64,000 nucleotides of DNA. It comes from Alphaproteobacteria bacterium (GTDB lineage Bacteria > Pseudomonadota > Alphaproteobacteria > ATCC43930 > CGMCC-115725). Made by a program: the position numbers and the translations under genes. Under the pieces are notes generated by a model. It was given only the letters and a program-made list of their open reading frames with translations, ran no database searches and was not told where the DNA came from. Of the stretch, positions 51,534-63,102 are shown one piece after another. How positions within the stretch are numbered: the first letter of the stretch is position 1; the number at the start of each line of letters is the position of its first letter. The DNA is taken from positions 108,349-172,348 of the forward strand of contig JAGWNF010000001.1 of NCBI GenBank assembly GCA_028871455.1, in the 5' to 3' direction.

Positions 51534-52955
51534 GCTGCTCGGCTCGACGTCGGTGACCTCGGCTGGTCGGCGATGGCCGCTGATCTCGGCGCCCGCCGCC
51601 GGATGAAGCCGCGCGAAGAAGATCACCGAAACCAGCGACAGCAGGCCGGCGAGCACGAACGCCGCGCGGAAATCGAAGATGGTCAACGCGCCGCTCCAGT
51701 GCCGGGCGATCTGCAGCATGAGCGCGCCCAGCGCGACGCCGAGGCCGTTCGACAGCTGCTGCATCATGCTGGCGGCACTGGTCGCGCCGCTCACCCGGCT
51801 GCCGCCGATCTCGGCATAGGCGACGGCGTTGAGGCTCGTATATTGCAGCGAGCGAAAGAAGCCGCCGAGCAGCAGCACGCCGAGAATGACGGCATAGGGC
51901 GTCGTCGGTCCGAACAGTGCGCACAGCATTATCGAGACGCCGCTGACGATGCCGTTGCCGACCAGCACCCGGCGGAAGCCGAAACGGCGCAGGATCGGTC
52001 GCGCCGTCATCTTCATGGTGAACGATCCCATCGCCGCGGCGCAAGTCAGCAGGCCCGAGGTGAACGCAGTCACGCCGAAACCGACCTGGAGCATGATCGG
52101 CAGCAGGAAGGGCAGCCCGCCGACGCCGATGCGGAAGATCGAGCCGCCGACGATGCTCGTGAAATAGGTGGGAACCCGAAGCAGCGAGAGATCGATCAGC
52201 GGATGCGGATGGCGCAGCGCGTGCCAGACGGTGACTGCGCCGAGCACGGCGCTGCCGGCCAGGATCACGGCGATCACATCCGCCTCGACCAGCGGCCGGC
52301 CGATCAAATCGAGGCCGTAAACCAGGCCGGCGAGCGCGCCACCGCTCGAGATGAAACCGAACCAGTCGAGTGCCGGCGTCTGCTCTTCGCGCGTATTGTC
52401 GATCAGCAGCGTCACCAGAGCAATACCGAGCACGCCAATCGGCACGTTGAGGAAGAAGATCCAGCGCCAGCTGGCGTAGGTGGTGATGAAGCCGCCGATC
52501 GGCGGGCCGAGCACCGGACCGAGCAGCGCCGGCACGGTGAGATAGGCCATGGCGCGGACCAGCTCGGGCTTCGAGACGCTGCGCAGCAGGATGAGCCGGC
52601 CGACCGGCACCATCATGGCGCCGCCCATGCCCTGGACGATGCGCGCCGCCGCCAGCTCGAAGAGGTTGTTCGTGAGACCGCACAGCACCGAGCCGAGGGT
52701 GAACACGGCGATCGCGGCACGGAACACCGTGCGCGCGCCGAAGCGGTCGGCGACCCAGCCGCTGACCGGAATGAAGATGGCGAGGCTGATCATGTAGACC
52801 GTGACGCCGAGACTCAGGCGCGCCGGCGTATCGCCGAACGCCGTCGCCATGGTCGGCAGCGCGGTGGTGATCACCGTGCCGTCGAGGTTTTCCATGAACA
52901 GGCCGCAGGCGACGATGAGCGCGACGACCATCGGCCGGGTGACGAATCCGAACAT
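51528..52955 (-). CDS. DHA2-family (EmrB/QacA) multidrug efflux transporter
   Basis: Major facilitator proton antiporter of the 14-helix type. The 475 aa protein opens LIVACGLFMENLDGTVITTALPTMA, the DHA2 D1 motif. GWVADRFGARTVFRAA (motif A), RIVQGMGGAMMVPVGRL (motif B) and LGPVLGPPIGGFITTYASWRWIFFLNVPIG (motif C) follow. Substrates cannot be read. No EmrA-type adaptor is nearby, so it may work alone. Divergent from the methyltransferase-glycosyltransferase gene, 80 bp apart. Confidence 0.9.
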   Translation of the reverse strand: MFGFVTRPMVVALIVACGLFMENLDGTVITTALPTMATAFGDTPARLSLGVTVYMISLAIFIPVSGWVADRFGARTVFRAAIAVFTLGSVLCGLTNNLFELAAARIVQGMGGAMMVPVGRLILLRSVSKPELVRAMAYLTVPALLGPVLGPPIGGFITTYASWRWIFFLNVPIGVLGIALVTLLIDNTREEQTPALDWFGFISSGGALAGLVYGLDLIGRPLVEADVIAVILAGSAVLGAVTVWHALRHPHPLIDLSLLRVPTYFTSIVGGSIFRIGVGGLPFLLPIMLQVGFGVTAFTSGLLTCAAAMGSFTMKMTARPILRRFGFRRVLVGNGIVSGVSIMLCALFGPTTPYAVILGVLLLGGFFRSLQYTSLNAVAYAEIGGSRVSGATSAASMMQQLSNGLGVALGALMLQIARHWSGALTIFDFRAAFVLAGLLSLVSVIFFARLHPAAGAEISGHRRPAEVTDVEPSSA

Positions 52956-53035
52956 GCGCCCGCGATGCTACCCGACCGCCGTAATGAACGCCGCCGGTCT
53001 TTGCGGATACCGGCCATTCGCCACAGGTCTGTGGC

Positions 53036-54535
53036 ATGGCCGGCGCAACTCACGTATATCTCGCGGCGCCCATGCCGGAAGACGCCACCCCCGCCGCCGC
53101 GCGGCCCCTTTCACCGCGTAAACAGCGCCTGCGCGATCTGTCCGACCGCTGGGCGCCGGAGCGCGACGCCTTCGCCGCCAAGAATCGGGCATTCCACGAC
53201 GACGACCGCCGCTATCTTGCGTTCCTTATTCCCGAAGGCCTGCGCGTGCTTGAGATCGGCTGCGGCACTGGCGGGCTGCTCGCGGCACTGAGGCCGACGA
53301 AGGGCGTCGGCGTCGACATCTCCGAGGCGATGATCGCACGCGCCCGGACGGCGCATCCGGAACTCGACTTCGTGGTCGGCGACATCGAGGACGCGGCAAC
53401 GATCGCCCGGCTCGACGGTCCGTTCGACGCAATCGTCATCGCCGACGCGATCGGCATGCTCGACGATTGCCAGGCGATGTTCGAGAGCCTGAAACCGCTT
53501 TGCCGACCGGATACGCGTCTGGTCGTCGCTTATCACAACTATCTCTGGGAACCGGTACTGCGCCTCGCCGAGCTGATGAAGTTGCGCATGCCGGAGCCGC
53601 TGACCAACTGGCTGCGGCCGGCCGACATCGCCAATCTGCTCGAGCTGGCGAATTTCGAGCCGGTGCGGATGGAATGGCGGCAGTTGATCCCCAAGCGGTT
53701 GTTCGGCATCGGCACGCTGATCAATCGCTTCATCGCGACGCTGCCGCTCATCCGCAAGCTCTGTCTGCGGCACTACCTCGTCGCACGACCGCGGCCGGCC
53801 GGCGAGCGCGAGACTCTGTCGGCCAGCGTCGTCGTCCCCTGCCGCAACGAGCGCGGCAATGTCCAGGCGATCGTCGCGCGCATTCCGCAGTTCTGCGACG
53901 ATCTTGAGATCGTCTTCGTCGAAGGCGGCAGCAGCGACGGCACCTGGGACGAAATCGTGCGCGTCAAGACCGCCAACCCGGATCGCGACATCAAGCTCTT
54001 CAAGCAGGACGGCCGAGGCAAGGGCGACGCGGTGCGCAAGGGCTTCGCGACCGCGCGCGGCGACGTGCTGATGATCCTCGATGCGGACCTGGCGGTGGCG
54101 CCCGAAGAGCTGCCGAAATTCTATGCCCTTCTGGCCACCGGCCGCGGCGAATTCATCAATGGCACGCGGCTGGTCTATCCGCTGGAGCGCGATTCGATGC
54201 GGCTGCTGAACCGCATCGGTAATCATACGTTCTCGGCGCTGTTCAGCTGGCTGCTCAACCAGCGTTTCACCGACACGCTGTGCGGCACCAAGGCGCTCCG
54301 CCGGCGGCATTACGAGCGCATCGCGCAGGGCCGCGCCTATTTCGGCGACTTCGACCCCTTCGGCGATTTCGACCTGATTTTCGGCGCGGCGAAGCTATCG
54401 CTGAAAGTGATCGAGGTGCCGATCCGCTACGCTGCCCGCACCTACGGCGAGACCAATATCTCCCGGTTCCGGCACGGTTGGCTGCTCTTGCGCATGGTCG
54501 GTTTCGCCTTCTGGAAGCTCAAGGCACTCCCCTAA
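53036..54535 (+). CDS. SAM methyltransferase - family 2 glycosyltransferase fusion
   Basis: The 499 aa protein joins two enzymes. Residues about 30-250 are a class I methyltransferase with EIGCGTG at 73-79 and GVDISEAMIARA. Residues about 260-499 are a GT2 domain: ASVVVPCRNERGNVQAIV, VEGGSSDGTWDEI, a DXD at ILDADLA (near 347) and DTLCGTKALRR, as in dolichol-phosphate-mannose-synthase-like enzymes acting on polyprenyl phosphate. No membrane helices follow the GT domain. It may modify a lipid-linked sugar in envelope glycan synthesis; this is inferred. ATG 53072 is an alternative start. Confidence 0.82.
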   Translation: MAGATHVYLAAPMPEDATPAAARPLSPRKQRLRDLSDRWAPERDAFAAKNRAFHDDDRRYLAFLIPEGLRVLEIGCGTGGLLAALRPTKGVGVDISEAMIARARTAHPELDFVVGDIEDAATIARLDGPFDAIVIADAIGMLDDCQAMFESLKPLCRPDTRLVVAYHNYLWEPVLRLAELMKLRMPEPLTNWLRPADIANLLELANFEPVRMEWRQLIPKRLFGIGTLINRFIATLPLIRKLCLRHYLVARPRPAGERETLSASVVVPCRNERGNVQAIVARIPQFCDDLEIVFVEGGSSDGTWDEIVRVKTANPDRDIKLFKQDGRGKGDAVRKGFATARGDVLMILDADLAVAPEELPKFYALLATGRGEFINGTRLVYPLERDSMRLLNRIGNHTFSALFSWLLNQRFTDTLCGTKALRRRHYERIAQGRAYFGDFDPFGDFDLIFGAAKLSLKVIEVPIRYAARTYGETNISRFRHGWLLLRMVGFAFWKLKALP

Positions 54536-54705
54536 AGGCCCGGAAAGCCGGCGATTGGCCGGTCGCACCGTGGTCGCAGGAACACACTCTTTTGCAATGT
54601 GCGGCGGTGCCGGCGGCCGACCTTCCGTGCGATGTCGGCTTTGCCCTATAGAATGAAACCGCCCGGCGCACCGGCCTTTGCGGCGCGCCTCGCCTGTCCG
54701 GGTTC

Positions 54706-55965
54706 ATGCACGACGCCGTCATCATTCTGGTTTTTCTGCTGGCCTATGTCGGCATAGCGGCCGGCCGCCTGCCCTGGCTGTCGGTGGATCGGACCGGCAT
54801 CGCCCTCCTGGGCGTGGTGGCGCTGCTGGCGAGCCAGCAGGTCACACTCGACGAGCTTGGCTCCAGCATCGACGCGCCGACGCTGGTGCTGCTGTTCGGC
54901 CTGATGATCATTTCGGCCCAGTTCGTCGCCTCCGGCTTCTTCGAGATCTGCTGCGACTGGCTGATGGCGCAAAGCGACGAACCCGTCGTGCTGCTCGGCC
55001 TCACGGTCGCGGTGTGCGGCGCGCTTTCGGCGTTCTTGGTCAACGACCTTGTCGCCTTTACCATGGCGCCTCTGCTGATCGCCGGCGCCCAGGCGCGCAA
55101 TCTCGACCCGCGGCCGTTCCTGATCGCGCTGATCGGCGCCAGCAACGCCGGCTCGGCCGCGACCTTCATCGGCAATCCGCAGAACATCCTGATCGGCCAG
55201 ATGGGCGGCTTGAGCTTCCACGAGTTCCTGATCGCCTGTCTCGTACCGGCACTCGTCGGGCTCGGTTGCGTCTACGGCGTCGTCTGGTTCATGTGGCGCG
55301 ACCGCATCAGCACCACCGAGCTGGCGGCAAGTCGAGTCGTTGCCGACTTGCCGCGTCACCCGCACGATCGCAACCAGACGATCAAGGGCCTGATCGCCCT
55401 GGGCGCCATGCTGATCCTGTTCGCCACGCCGCTACCGCGCGAGATCGGCGGCATGCTGATCGCCGCGGTGCTATTGTCGAACCGCAAGTTCACCAGCCGC
55501 ACCATGATCGCGGCAGTGGATTGGCCGCTCCTGCTGCTGTTCCTCTCGCTGTTCGCGATTACGGGCACGCTCGCCGATACCGGCCTTCCCTACTCGGCCC
55601 TGTCGTGGCTTCAGTCGGTCGGCCTCGGCCCCGACAGCCTGATCGTGCTGACGCCGCTGACGCTGGTGATGAGCAATATCATCGGCGCCGTACCGTGGGT
55701 GATGTTCCTGATGCAGATCTGGCCGAGCCCGCCGGCGGGGGAGCTTTACGGCCTGGCGCTGATTACGTCACTGGCGAGCAATTTGCTGCTGCTGGGCTCG
55801 GTCGCCAGCGTCATCGTCGTCGAGCGCGCCAAGGGACTAGGCATCCGCCTGTCGAACGCCGAGTATGCCCGCGCCGCCGTGCCCTTCACACTGCTGTCGC
55901 TGGTATTTGCGATACTGTGGTTGAAGTGGACCGGCGCAATGACGTGGCTGCCGATCGGCGGCTAG
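54706..55965 (+). CDS. ArsB/SLC13-like anion or ion transporter
   Basis: The 419 aa protein has about eleven membrane helices of the ion transporter superfamily. The signature loop SNAGSAATFIGNPQNILIGQ matches the GNPQN motif of the ArsB, NhaD and SLC13 families. A second related loop is near LTLVMSNIIGAVPWVM. No arsR, arsC or ars genes are nearby, so arsenite export is not supported by context; an anion or sodium antiport role is equally possible. Its stop overlaps the metH stop on the other strand by CTAG. Confidence 0.82.
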   Translation: MHDAVIILVFLLAYVGIAAGRLPWLSVDRTGIALLGVVALLASQQVTLDELGSSIDAPTLVLLFGLMIISAQFVASGFFEICCDWLMAQSDEPVVLLGLTVAVCGALSAFLVNDLVAFTMAPLLIAGAQARNLDPRPFLIALIGASNAGSAATFIGNPQNILIGQMGGLSFHEFLIACLVPALVGLGCVYGVVWFMWRDRISTTELAASRVVADLPRHPHDRNQTIKGLIALGAMLILFATPLPREIGGMLIAAVLLSNRKFTSRTMIAAVDWPLLLLFLSLFAITGTLADTGLPYSALSWLQSVGLGPDSLIVLTPLTLVMSNIIGAVPWVMFLMQIWPSPPAGELYGLALITSLASNLLLLGSVASVIVVERAKGLGIRLSNAEYARAAVPFTLLSLVFAILWLKWTGAMTWLPIGG

Positions 55966-58900
55966 ACCGAGAAGTACTTGGCCTGCGGATGGAGGACGAC
56001 GATGGCCGAGGTCGACTGCTCGGGATCGAGCTGGTCCTCCTCGGTGAGGCTGACGCCGATTTCCTGCGCCCGTAACAGCGACAGCAGTTGACGCTGCTGT
56101 GCTAGGTCGGGACAGGCGGGATAGCCGAAGGAATAGCGGCTGCCGCGGTATTCCTGGCGCAACAGTCCCTCGATGTCGCGCGCCTCCTCGCCGGCGAAGC
56201 CAAGCTCGGCGCGGACGCGCTGGTGCAGGTATTCCGCCAGTGCCTCGGCCATCTCGACCGACAATCCGTGCAGGTAGAGGTAGTCCTTGTAGCGGTTGTC
56301 GGCGAACCATTGCCGCGCGACCTCCGACGCGCCGCTGCCCATGGTGACGACTTGCAGCGCGACGACGTCGCGCTCGTTGGCGGTGATATCGCGGAAGAAA
56401 TCGGCGATGCACAACCCGCCCGGCTTGCTCTGGCGCGGGAACGAGAATCGCGCGACCTCGTTGGCGCTTTCGGGGTCGTAGAGCACCAGCTCGTCGCCCG
56501 CGGCAGCGCATGGCCAATAGCCGTAGGCCGCCTGCGGCACCAGGATGTTCTCCTGCGCCACGCGCTCGAGCAGCTGGTTCAGCACCGGCCGCAGCTCCTG
56601 CCGCGCCCAAGCCTTGAACTCGCCGAGCGTGCGGCCCTGCTTCCGGAAACCCCAGTGGAATTGATAGAGCATGCGCTCGTTGAGATAGGGCACCACGGTC
56701 TTAAGCGGCACGCGTGCGATGGTGCGCGGTCCCCAGAAAGGCGGCCGCGGCACGGGCACGCCGCGCGCGAGCTCGGCTCGGCGCAGCCGGATCTCCTCGA
56801 GCTCGACCGGCCGCAACGGTCGCGGCTCGGCGGCGCGGCCGAGCCGGCGTGATTGGTTCACTGGCTTGTCCTTGGTCTTCTCGCGCTGCTCCGCGACCGT
56901 GTTGACGAAGGTGCCGTTGACGACGTTGTTCATCAGCGCCAGGCCCTCGAAGGCGTCGCGCGCATAGGCGACCGTGCCGCCGGCATAGGCCTTGGCGCAA
57001 TCCTCCTCGACGTAGCGCCGGGTGAGTGCCGCGCCGCCCAGGATCACGGGCAGGCCGATGCCGCGGCGGGTCATCTCTTCGAGATTTTCGCGCATGACCA
57101 CGGTCGACTTCACCAGCAGGCCGGACATGCCAACGGCGTCGGCGCTGTGGCTTTCGGCGGCCTCGAGGATCGAATTCAGCGGCTGCTTGATGCCGAGATT
57201 GATCACCTTGAAGCCGTTGTTGGTGAGCAGGATGTCGACCAGGTTCTTGCCGATGTCGTGGACGTCGCCCTTCACCGTGGCCAGCACGATGGTGCCCTTC
57301 TCGGCACCCTCGATGCGCTCCATATGCGGCTCGAGATGGGCGACGGCCGCCTTCATCGTCTCGGCCGACTGGAGCACGAAGGGCAGCTGCATCTTGCCGG
57401 CGCCGAACAGATCGCCGACCGTCTTCATGCCAGCGAGCAGGATGTTGTTGATGATGTTGAGCGGCCCCATGCGCTGGAGCGCCGCGTCGAGATCGGCTTC
57501 GAGGCCCGAACGGTCGCCGTCGACGATGCGGGCCTTGAGCCGCTCCTCGAGCGAGACCGGCTGAACCTTCTTTTCCGCCTTGGCCGCGGCGCGGTTTTCG
57601 TACAGCGCGATGAACGCGTGCAGCGGATCATAACCCGGCCGCCGCCGGTCGTAGATCAGGTCGAGTGCGGTCTTGGCCTCGTTCTCGGGAATTTTGTGGG
57701 ACGGCACGATCTTGGAGACGTGCAGGATCGCGCCGGTCATGCCGCGCTTCAGCGCCTCCTCGAGGAAGACTGAATTGAGCACGCTGCGCGCCGCAGGGCC
57801 GAGGCCGAACGATATGTTCGACAGGCCGAGGATGATCTGGCACTCGGGCAGGTTCTTGGCGATGGCCTCGATAGCGTCGAGCGTCTCGAGGCCGAGGCGC
57901 CGATCGTCCGCGTTGCCGGTGCAGATAGTGAAGGTCAGCGGATCGAACAGCAGGTCAGACGGCGGCAGGCCGAGCTTGTTGCTGGCCAGATCGTTGATGC
58001 GCTGCGCAATTGCGAACTTGCGCGGCGCCTCCTTGGCCATGCCTTCCTCGTCGATGGTGAGGGCGATGCAGGCCGCGCCAAATCGCTTTGCGAGGCGGAC
58101 TTTCTTTTCGAGTGTCGCCTCACCGTCCTCGAGATTGATCGAGTTGATGACCGGCTTGCCGCCGTAGAGCTTGAGCGCGGCTTCGAGGACCGGAAACTCG
58201 GTGGAATCGATCGCCAGCGGCGCGTTGACGCCTTTGGCCAGCTTGGTGATCGCGGCGCTCATGTCGGCGACTTCGTCGCGGCCGACGAAGGCCGTGCACA
58301 GGTCGAGTGCGTGCGAACCGTCCTTGACCTGGGCGCGCGCCATCTCGACCGCACCGTCCCAGTCGCCGCGCTCCTGCAGCTCGCGGAAACGCTTCGAGCC
58401 GTTGGCGTTGCAGCGCTCGCCGATCGACAGATAGGCGTTCTCCTGCCGCAGCGGGACCTGGCTGTAGAGCGAGGCGACGGACGGCGTCCACGACGCCTGC
58501 CGCGCCTTGGGCCGCGGCCGCAGACCACCATCCGCCAACTCGCGCAGCGTCGCGTCGAGCGCCGCAATGTGTGCCGTCTCCGTGCCGCAACAACCACCGA
58601 CCAGATTGGCGCCGTCCTCGCGCACGAAACGCGCGATCCACGGCGCGAATTCGGTCGCGGTCAGCGGATAGTGCGTCTTGCCGTCGAGCAGCTCGGGCAG
58701 GCCGGCGTTGGGCTGGACCGACAGCAACGCGGTCCAGTTCTCGGACAGCCAGCGGAGATGCTCCGACATCTCCCGCGGACCGGTGCCGCAGTTGAGACCG
58801 ATCAGCGGCACATCGAGCGCCTGGATGATCGTCGCCGCAGCGGCAATGTCCGGACCGACCAGCAGCGTGCCCGTCGTCTCGACAGTGACCTGGACGAAGA

Positions 58901-59456
58901 TCGGCACGTCGCGACGGGCCTCGGCGCCCGCGCGCTTCGCGGCGTTGACCGCGGCCTTGATCTGCAACGGATCCTGGCAGGTTTCGGCCAGGATGACGTC
59001 GACCCCGCCGGCGACCAGGCCCGAAGCCTGGATCGTCAGCGCATCCTCCAACGTCTGGTAGTCGATGTGACCGAGCGACGGCAGGCGCGTGCCCGGACCG
59101 ATCGAGCCGATGACGAAACGGTCGCGGCCGTCGCCGGCGCATTCGGCGACCGCTTCGCGCGCAATCTCGGCGGAGCGTCGGTTGATCGCAAAAGCCTGGT
59201 CGGCAAGGCCGAATTCGCCGAGCGTGATCGGCGAACCGCCAAACGAGTTGGTCTGCACGACATCGGCGCCGGCGCGGAAATGGCCGAGATGGATCGCACG
59301 GATGACATCGGCACGGCTCTGATTGAGCACTTCGATGCAGTTCTCCTTGCCGAGAAAATCGCGCTCAAGATCGAGGTTGCGCTCGTGCACGGCGGTGCCC
59401 ATGGCGCCGTCGCACAGCAGCACCCGATCGCGCATCACGTCGAGAATATGCGCCAT
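55962..59456 (-). CDS. metH: Cobalamin-dependent methionine synthase MetH
   Basis: It transfers methyl from 5-methyl-THF to homocysteine through cobalamin. The 1164 aa protein has all four modules. The homocysteine domain carries DGAMGTAV, LNCGTGP and GGCCGTE with the zinc Cys. The folate domain carries IGERCNANGSKRF, and the cobalamin domain carries DVHDIGKNLVDI with the axial His. The reactivation domain ends in the SAM-binding RYSFGYPACPDL. It lies 3 bp behind metF on the same strand. No cobalamin riboswitch is visible upstream. Confidence 0.97.
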   Translation of the reverse strand: MAHILDVMRDRVLLCDGAMGTAVHERNLDLERDFLGKENCIEVLNQSRADVIRAIHLGHFRAGADVVQTNSFGGSPITLGEFGLADQAFAINRRSAEIAREAVAECAGDGRDRFVIGSIGPGTRLPSLGHIDYQTLEDALTIQASGLVAGGVDVILAETCQDPLQIKAAVNAAKRAGAEARRDVPIFVQVTVETTGTLLVGPDIAAAATIIQALDVPLIGLNCGTGPREMSEHLRWLSENWTALLSVQPNAGLPELLDGKTHYPLTATEFAPWIARFVREDGANLVGGCCGTETAHIAALDATLRELADGGLRPRPKARQASWTPSVASLYSQVPLRQENAYLSIGERCNANGSKRFRELQERGDWDGAVEMARAQVKDGSHALDLCTAFVGRDEVADMSAAITKLAKGVNAPLAIDSTEFPVLEAALKLYGGKPVINSINLEDGEATLEKKVRLAKRFGAACIALTIDEEGMAKEAPRKFAIAQRINDLASNKLGLPPSDLLFDPLTFTICTGNADDRRLGLETLDAIEAIAKNLPECQIILGLSNISFGLGPAARSVLNSVFLEEALKRGMTGAILHVSKIVPSHKIPENEAKTALDLIYDRRRPGYDPLHAFIALYENRAAAKAEKKVQPVSLEERLKARIVDGDRSGLEADLDAALQRMGPLNIINNILLAGMKTVGDLFGAGKMQLPFVLQSAETMKAAVAHLEPHMERIEGAEKGTIVLATVKGDVHDIGKNLVDILLTNNGFKVINLGIKQPLNSILEAAESHSADAVGMSGLLVKSTVVMRENLEEMTRRGIGLPVILGGAALTRRYVEEDCAKAYAGGTVAYARDAFEGLALMNNVVNGTFVNTVAEQREKTKDKPVNQSRRLGRAAEPRPLRPVELEEIRLRRAELARGVPVPRPPFWGPRTIARVPLKTVVPYLNERMLYQFHWGFRKQGRTLGEFKAWARQELRPVLNQLLERVAQENILVPQAAYGYWPCAAAGDELVLYDPESANEVARFSFPRQSKPGGLCIADFFRDITANERDVVALQVVTMGSGASEVARQWFADNRYKDYLYLHGLSVEMAEALAEYLHQRVRAELGFAGEEARDIEGLLRQEYRGSRYSFGYPACPDLAQQRQLLSLLRAQEIGVSLTEEDQLDPEQSTSAIVVLHPQAKYFSV

Positions 59457-59459
59457 GAT

Positions 59460-60626
<1,167 letters not shown>

Positions 60627-61265
60627 ATGCCCGCACTCTCTCGCCGTTCTCTATCTGTATCTGTCCTCGCCTTGGCAACGGCCATCATGGTCTGGACCGC
60701 TCCGGTTCGGGCCGCTCCAGCCGACCCAGCCACCTTCGTCAACGGGTTGGTCCAGCAGGCTCTGGGTGTCCTGCGCGACCCGCAGATGCCCGACGCGCAG
60801 CGCGAGCAGCGCTTCAGCACGTTGCTGCACACGGGCTTCGACATTCCGCGCATCGCTCGCTTCGTGCTCGGTCGCTACTGGCTCAGTGCCACCGATCAGG
60901 AGCGCAGCCAGTTCAGCCAGCTGTTCTCGGACTGGGTCGTGCGGACTTATTCCGCTCGCTTCAAGCAATACAGCGGCGAGATCATCAAAGTGGACGGCTC
61001 GCGACAGGAAAGCCCGACTAGCTATGTAGTCACAAGTCAGCTCATCCACACCAATGGTGCGCCGCCGGCCACGATCTACTGGCACGTGCGCGACAACGCC
61101 GGCGACCTGAAGATCGTCGATGTCGAGGTCGAAGGCGTGAGCATGGCGCTCACCGAACGCGCCGAGATCGCCTCAGTGATCGAGCGCAGCGGCGGTTCGA
61201 TCGCCAGCCTGAACAAGACGCTGCAGCAGCGCCTCGGCGTCGGGCCCCAGGCGCGAACCCAGTAA
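60627..61265 (+). CDS. mlaC: MlaC-like phospholipid-binding periplasmic protein
   Basis: The Ttg2D/MlaC family shuttles phospholipids between the membranes. The 212 aa protein has a signal peptide (about residues 1-29, cleavage near VRA-APAD) and the MlaC core: FDIPRIARFVLGRYWLSATDQERSQFSQLFSDWVVRTYSARF, INK-type strands and WHVRDNAGDLKIVDVEVEGVSMALTERAEIASVI. The other mla genes are not adjacent; solitary mlaC genes also occur near hopanoid export genes, which I do not see here. ATG 60627 follows GGGGGGA; the frame extends far upstream as a shadow of metH/metF. Confidence 0.9.
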   Translation: MPALSRRSLSVSVLALATAIMVWTAPVRAAPADPATFVNGLVQQALGVLRDPQMPDAQREQRFSTLLHTGFDIPRIARFVLGRYWLSATDQERSQFSQLFSDWVVRTYSARFKQYSGEIIKVDGSRQESPTSYVVTSQLIHTNGAPPATIYWHVRDNAGDLKIVDVEVEGVSMALTERAEIASVIERSGGSIASLNKTLQQRLGVGPQARTQ

Positions 61266-61270
61266 GCGCG

Positions 61271-62953
61271 TCAGCTGCGCGTCAACGGCTTGTAGCGGAT
61301 GCGGTGCGGCTGATCGGCGGCGGCACCAAGGCGTCGTTTCCGATCGACTTCGTAGTCCGCATAATTGCCCTCGAACCAGACGACCTGGCTCATACCCTCG
61401 AAGGCGAGGATATGGGTCGAGATGCGGTCGAGAAACCACCGATCATGGCTGATCACGACGGCACAGCCCGGAAATTCGAGCAACGCTTCCTCGAGCGCGC
61501 GCAGCGTGTCGACATCGAGATCGTTGGTCGGCTCGTCGAGCAGGATGACGTTGGCGCCTGCCTTGAGCATCTTGGCGAGGTGAACGCGGTTGCGCTCGCC
61601 ACCCGATAGCTGGCCGGTTTTTTTCTGCTGATCGGGTCCCCGGAAATTGAATAGCGCACAATAACCGCGCGCCGGCATCTTGCGCCGGCCGAGATCGATT
61701 TCGTCGGCGCCGCCCGAGATCTCCTCGAACACCGATTTGGCGGGATCGAGCGCGTCCCGGCTCTGGTCGACATAGCCGAGTTTCACCGTCTCGCCGAGCC
61801 GGACCGTGCCCGAGTCGGGCTTCTCCTGGCCGATGATCATGCGGAAGAGCGTGGTCTTGCCGGCGCCGTTCGGACCGATGACGCCGACGATGCCGCCGGG
61901 CGGCAGCCGAAACGACAGGTCCTCGATCAGCAGGTTTTCGCCATAGGTCTTCGTTAGATGGCTCGCGTCGATCACCGTCTCGCCGAGCCGTGGCCCCGGC
62001 GGCAGCACGATCTGAGCGGTCTCCGGCGCCTTCTCGCGGCTCTGCGCGACCAGGCTTTCGTAGGCCGAAAGCCGCGCTTTACTTTTCGTTTGACGAGCGC
62101 GCGGGCTCTGCTTCACCCATTCGAGTTCGCGTTCGAGCGTACGCTGGCGCGCCGCTTCTTGTCGGCCTTCCTGCTCCAGCCGCTTGCGCTTCTGCTCGAG
62201 CCAGCCGGAGTAGTTACCCTGGTAGGGAATCCCCTGGCCGCGATCGAGTTCGAGGATCCAACCCGCGACCTCGTCGAGGAAATAGCGGTCGTGCGTCACG
62301 GTGACGACCGTGCCCGGATATTCGGCGAGAAACCGCTGGAGCCAGGCGACCGACTCAGCATCGAGATGATTGGTTGGCTCGTCGAGTAGCAGCAGATCGG
62401 GCTTTTGCAACAGCAGGCGGCACAGCGCGACTCGCCGCCGCTCGCCGCCTGATAGCTTCGTGACATCGGCGTCGCCCGGGGGACACCGAAGCGCGTCCAT
62501 GGCGATCTCTACCATGCGCTCGAGTTCCCAGCCGTTGACGGCGTCGATTTTCTCCTGCAAATCGGCTTGCTCGGCGAGCAATTCATTCATCGCGTCGTCG
62601 GATAGGCTTTCGCCGAGCTTGGCGCTGACCGTTTCAAAGCGTTCGAGCAGCGTCTTGATCGTGCCGAGTCCCTCGGTCACGTTGCCGGCGACCGTCTTTT
62701 TGGGATCGAGTGCCGGCTCCTGCGGCAGATAGCCGGTGGTGACGCCCTCGGCCGCCCAGGCCTCGCCGGCAAAGTCATGGTCGAGGCCCGCCATGATGCG
62801 CAGGAGCGTCGACTTGCCGGCGCCGTTGGCGCCCAGCATCCCGATCTTGGCGCCGGGCAGGAACGACAGCCAAATGTCCTTCAGAATCTCGCGTCCGCCA
62901 GCATAGGTCTTGCTCAGACCCTTCATGACGTAGATGTACTGGTAGGCGGGCAT
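61271..62953 (-). CDS. ettA: Energy-dependent translational throttle protein EttA
   Basis: ABC-F ATPase that binds the ribosomal E site and gates elongation by the ATP/ADP ratio. The 560 aa protein has two ABC domains without membrane parts: GANGAGKST and GPNGAGKTT Walker A loops, two LSGGE signatures, and [15 protein letters not shown] and [15 protein letters not shown] Walker B regions. The arm and linker with [42 protein letters not shown] is the EttA type. ATG 62953 has GGAG six bases upstream and gives the usual [14 protein letters not shown] start. It converges on mlaC with 5 bp between the stops. Confidence 0.95.
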   Translation of the reverse strand: MPAYQYIYVMKGLSKTYAGGREILKDIWLSFLPGAKIGMLGANGAGKSTLLRIMAGLDHDFAGEAWAAEGVTTGYLPQEPALDPKKTVAGNVTEGLGTIKTLLERFETVSAKLGESLSDDAMNELLAEQADLQEKIDAVNGWELERMVEIAMDALRCPPGDADVTKLSGGERRRVALCRLLLQKPDLLLLDEPTNHLDAESVAWLQRFLAEYPGTVVTVTHDRYFLDEVAGWILELDRGQGIPYQGNYSGWLEQKRKRLEQEGRQEAARQRTLERELEWVKQSPRARQTKSKARLSAYESLVAQSREKAPETAQIVLPPGPRLGETVIDASHLTKTYGENLLIEDLSFRLPPGGIVGVIGPNGAGKTTLFRMIIGQEKPDSGTVRLGETVKLGYVDQSRDALDPAKSVFEEISGGADEIDLGRRKMPARGYCALFNFRGPDQQKKTGQLSGGERNRVHLAKMLKAGANVILLDEPTNDLDVDTLRALEEALLEFPGCAVVISHDRWFLDRISTHILAFEGMSQVVWFEGNYADYEVDRKRRLGAAADQPHRIRYKPLTRS

Positions 62954-63102
62954 GCGGACTCCAACGGCGGGTGCGGACATACAACGTGCAGGGCGGCAAC
63001 CGGTTACGTGGCGCGACCGGCCGTCTAAATGCCGAGCGGACGACGGGTGGCGCCGGATCGAGTCCGGCCTGCCGATGAATCAGTCGGCAACCGTCCGATG
63101 GT

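Noticed and set aside
51573-53291. 572-codon + strand frame opposite the DHA2 exporter
   Set aside because: It is Glu/Arg/His-rich with no recognisable domain and antisense to a transporter with clear motifs A, B and C.
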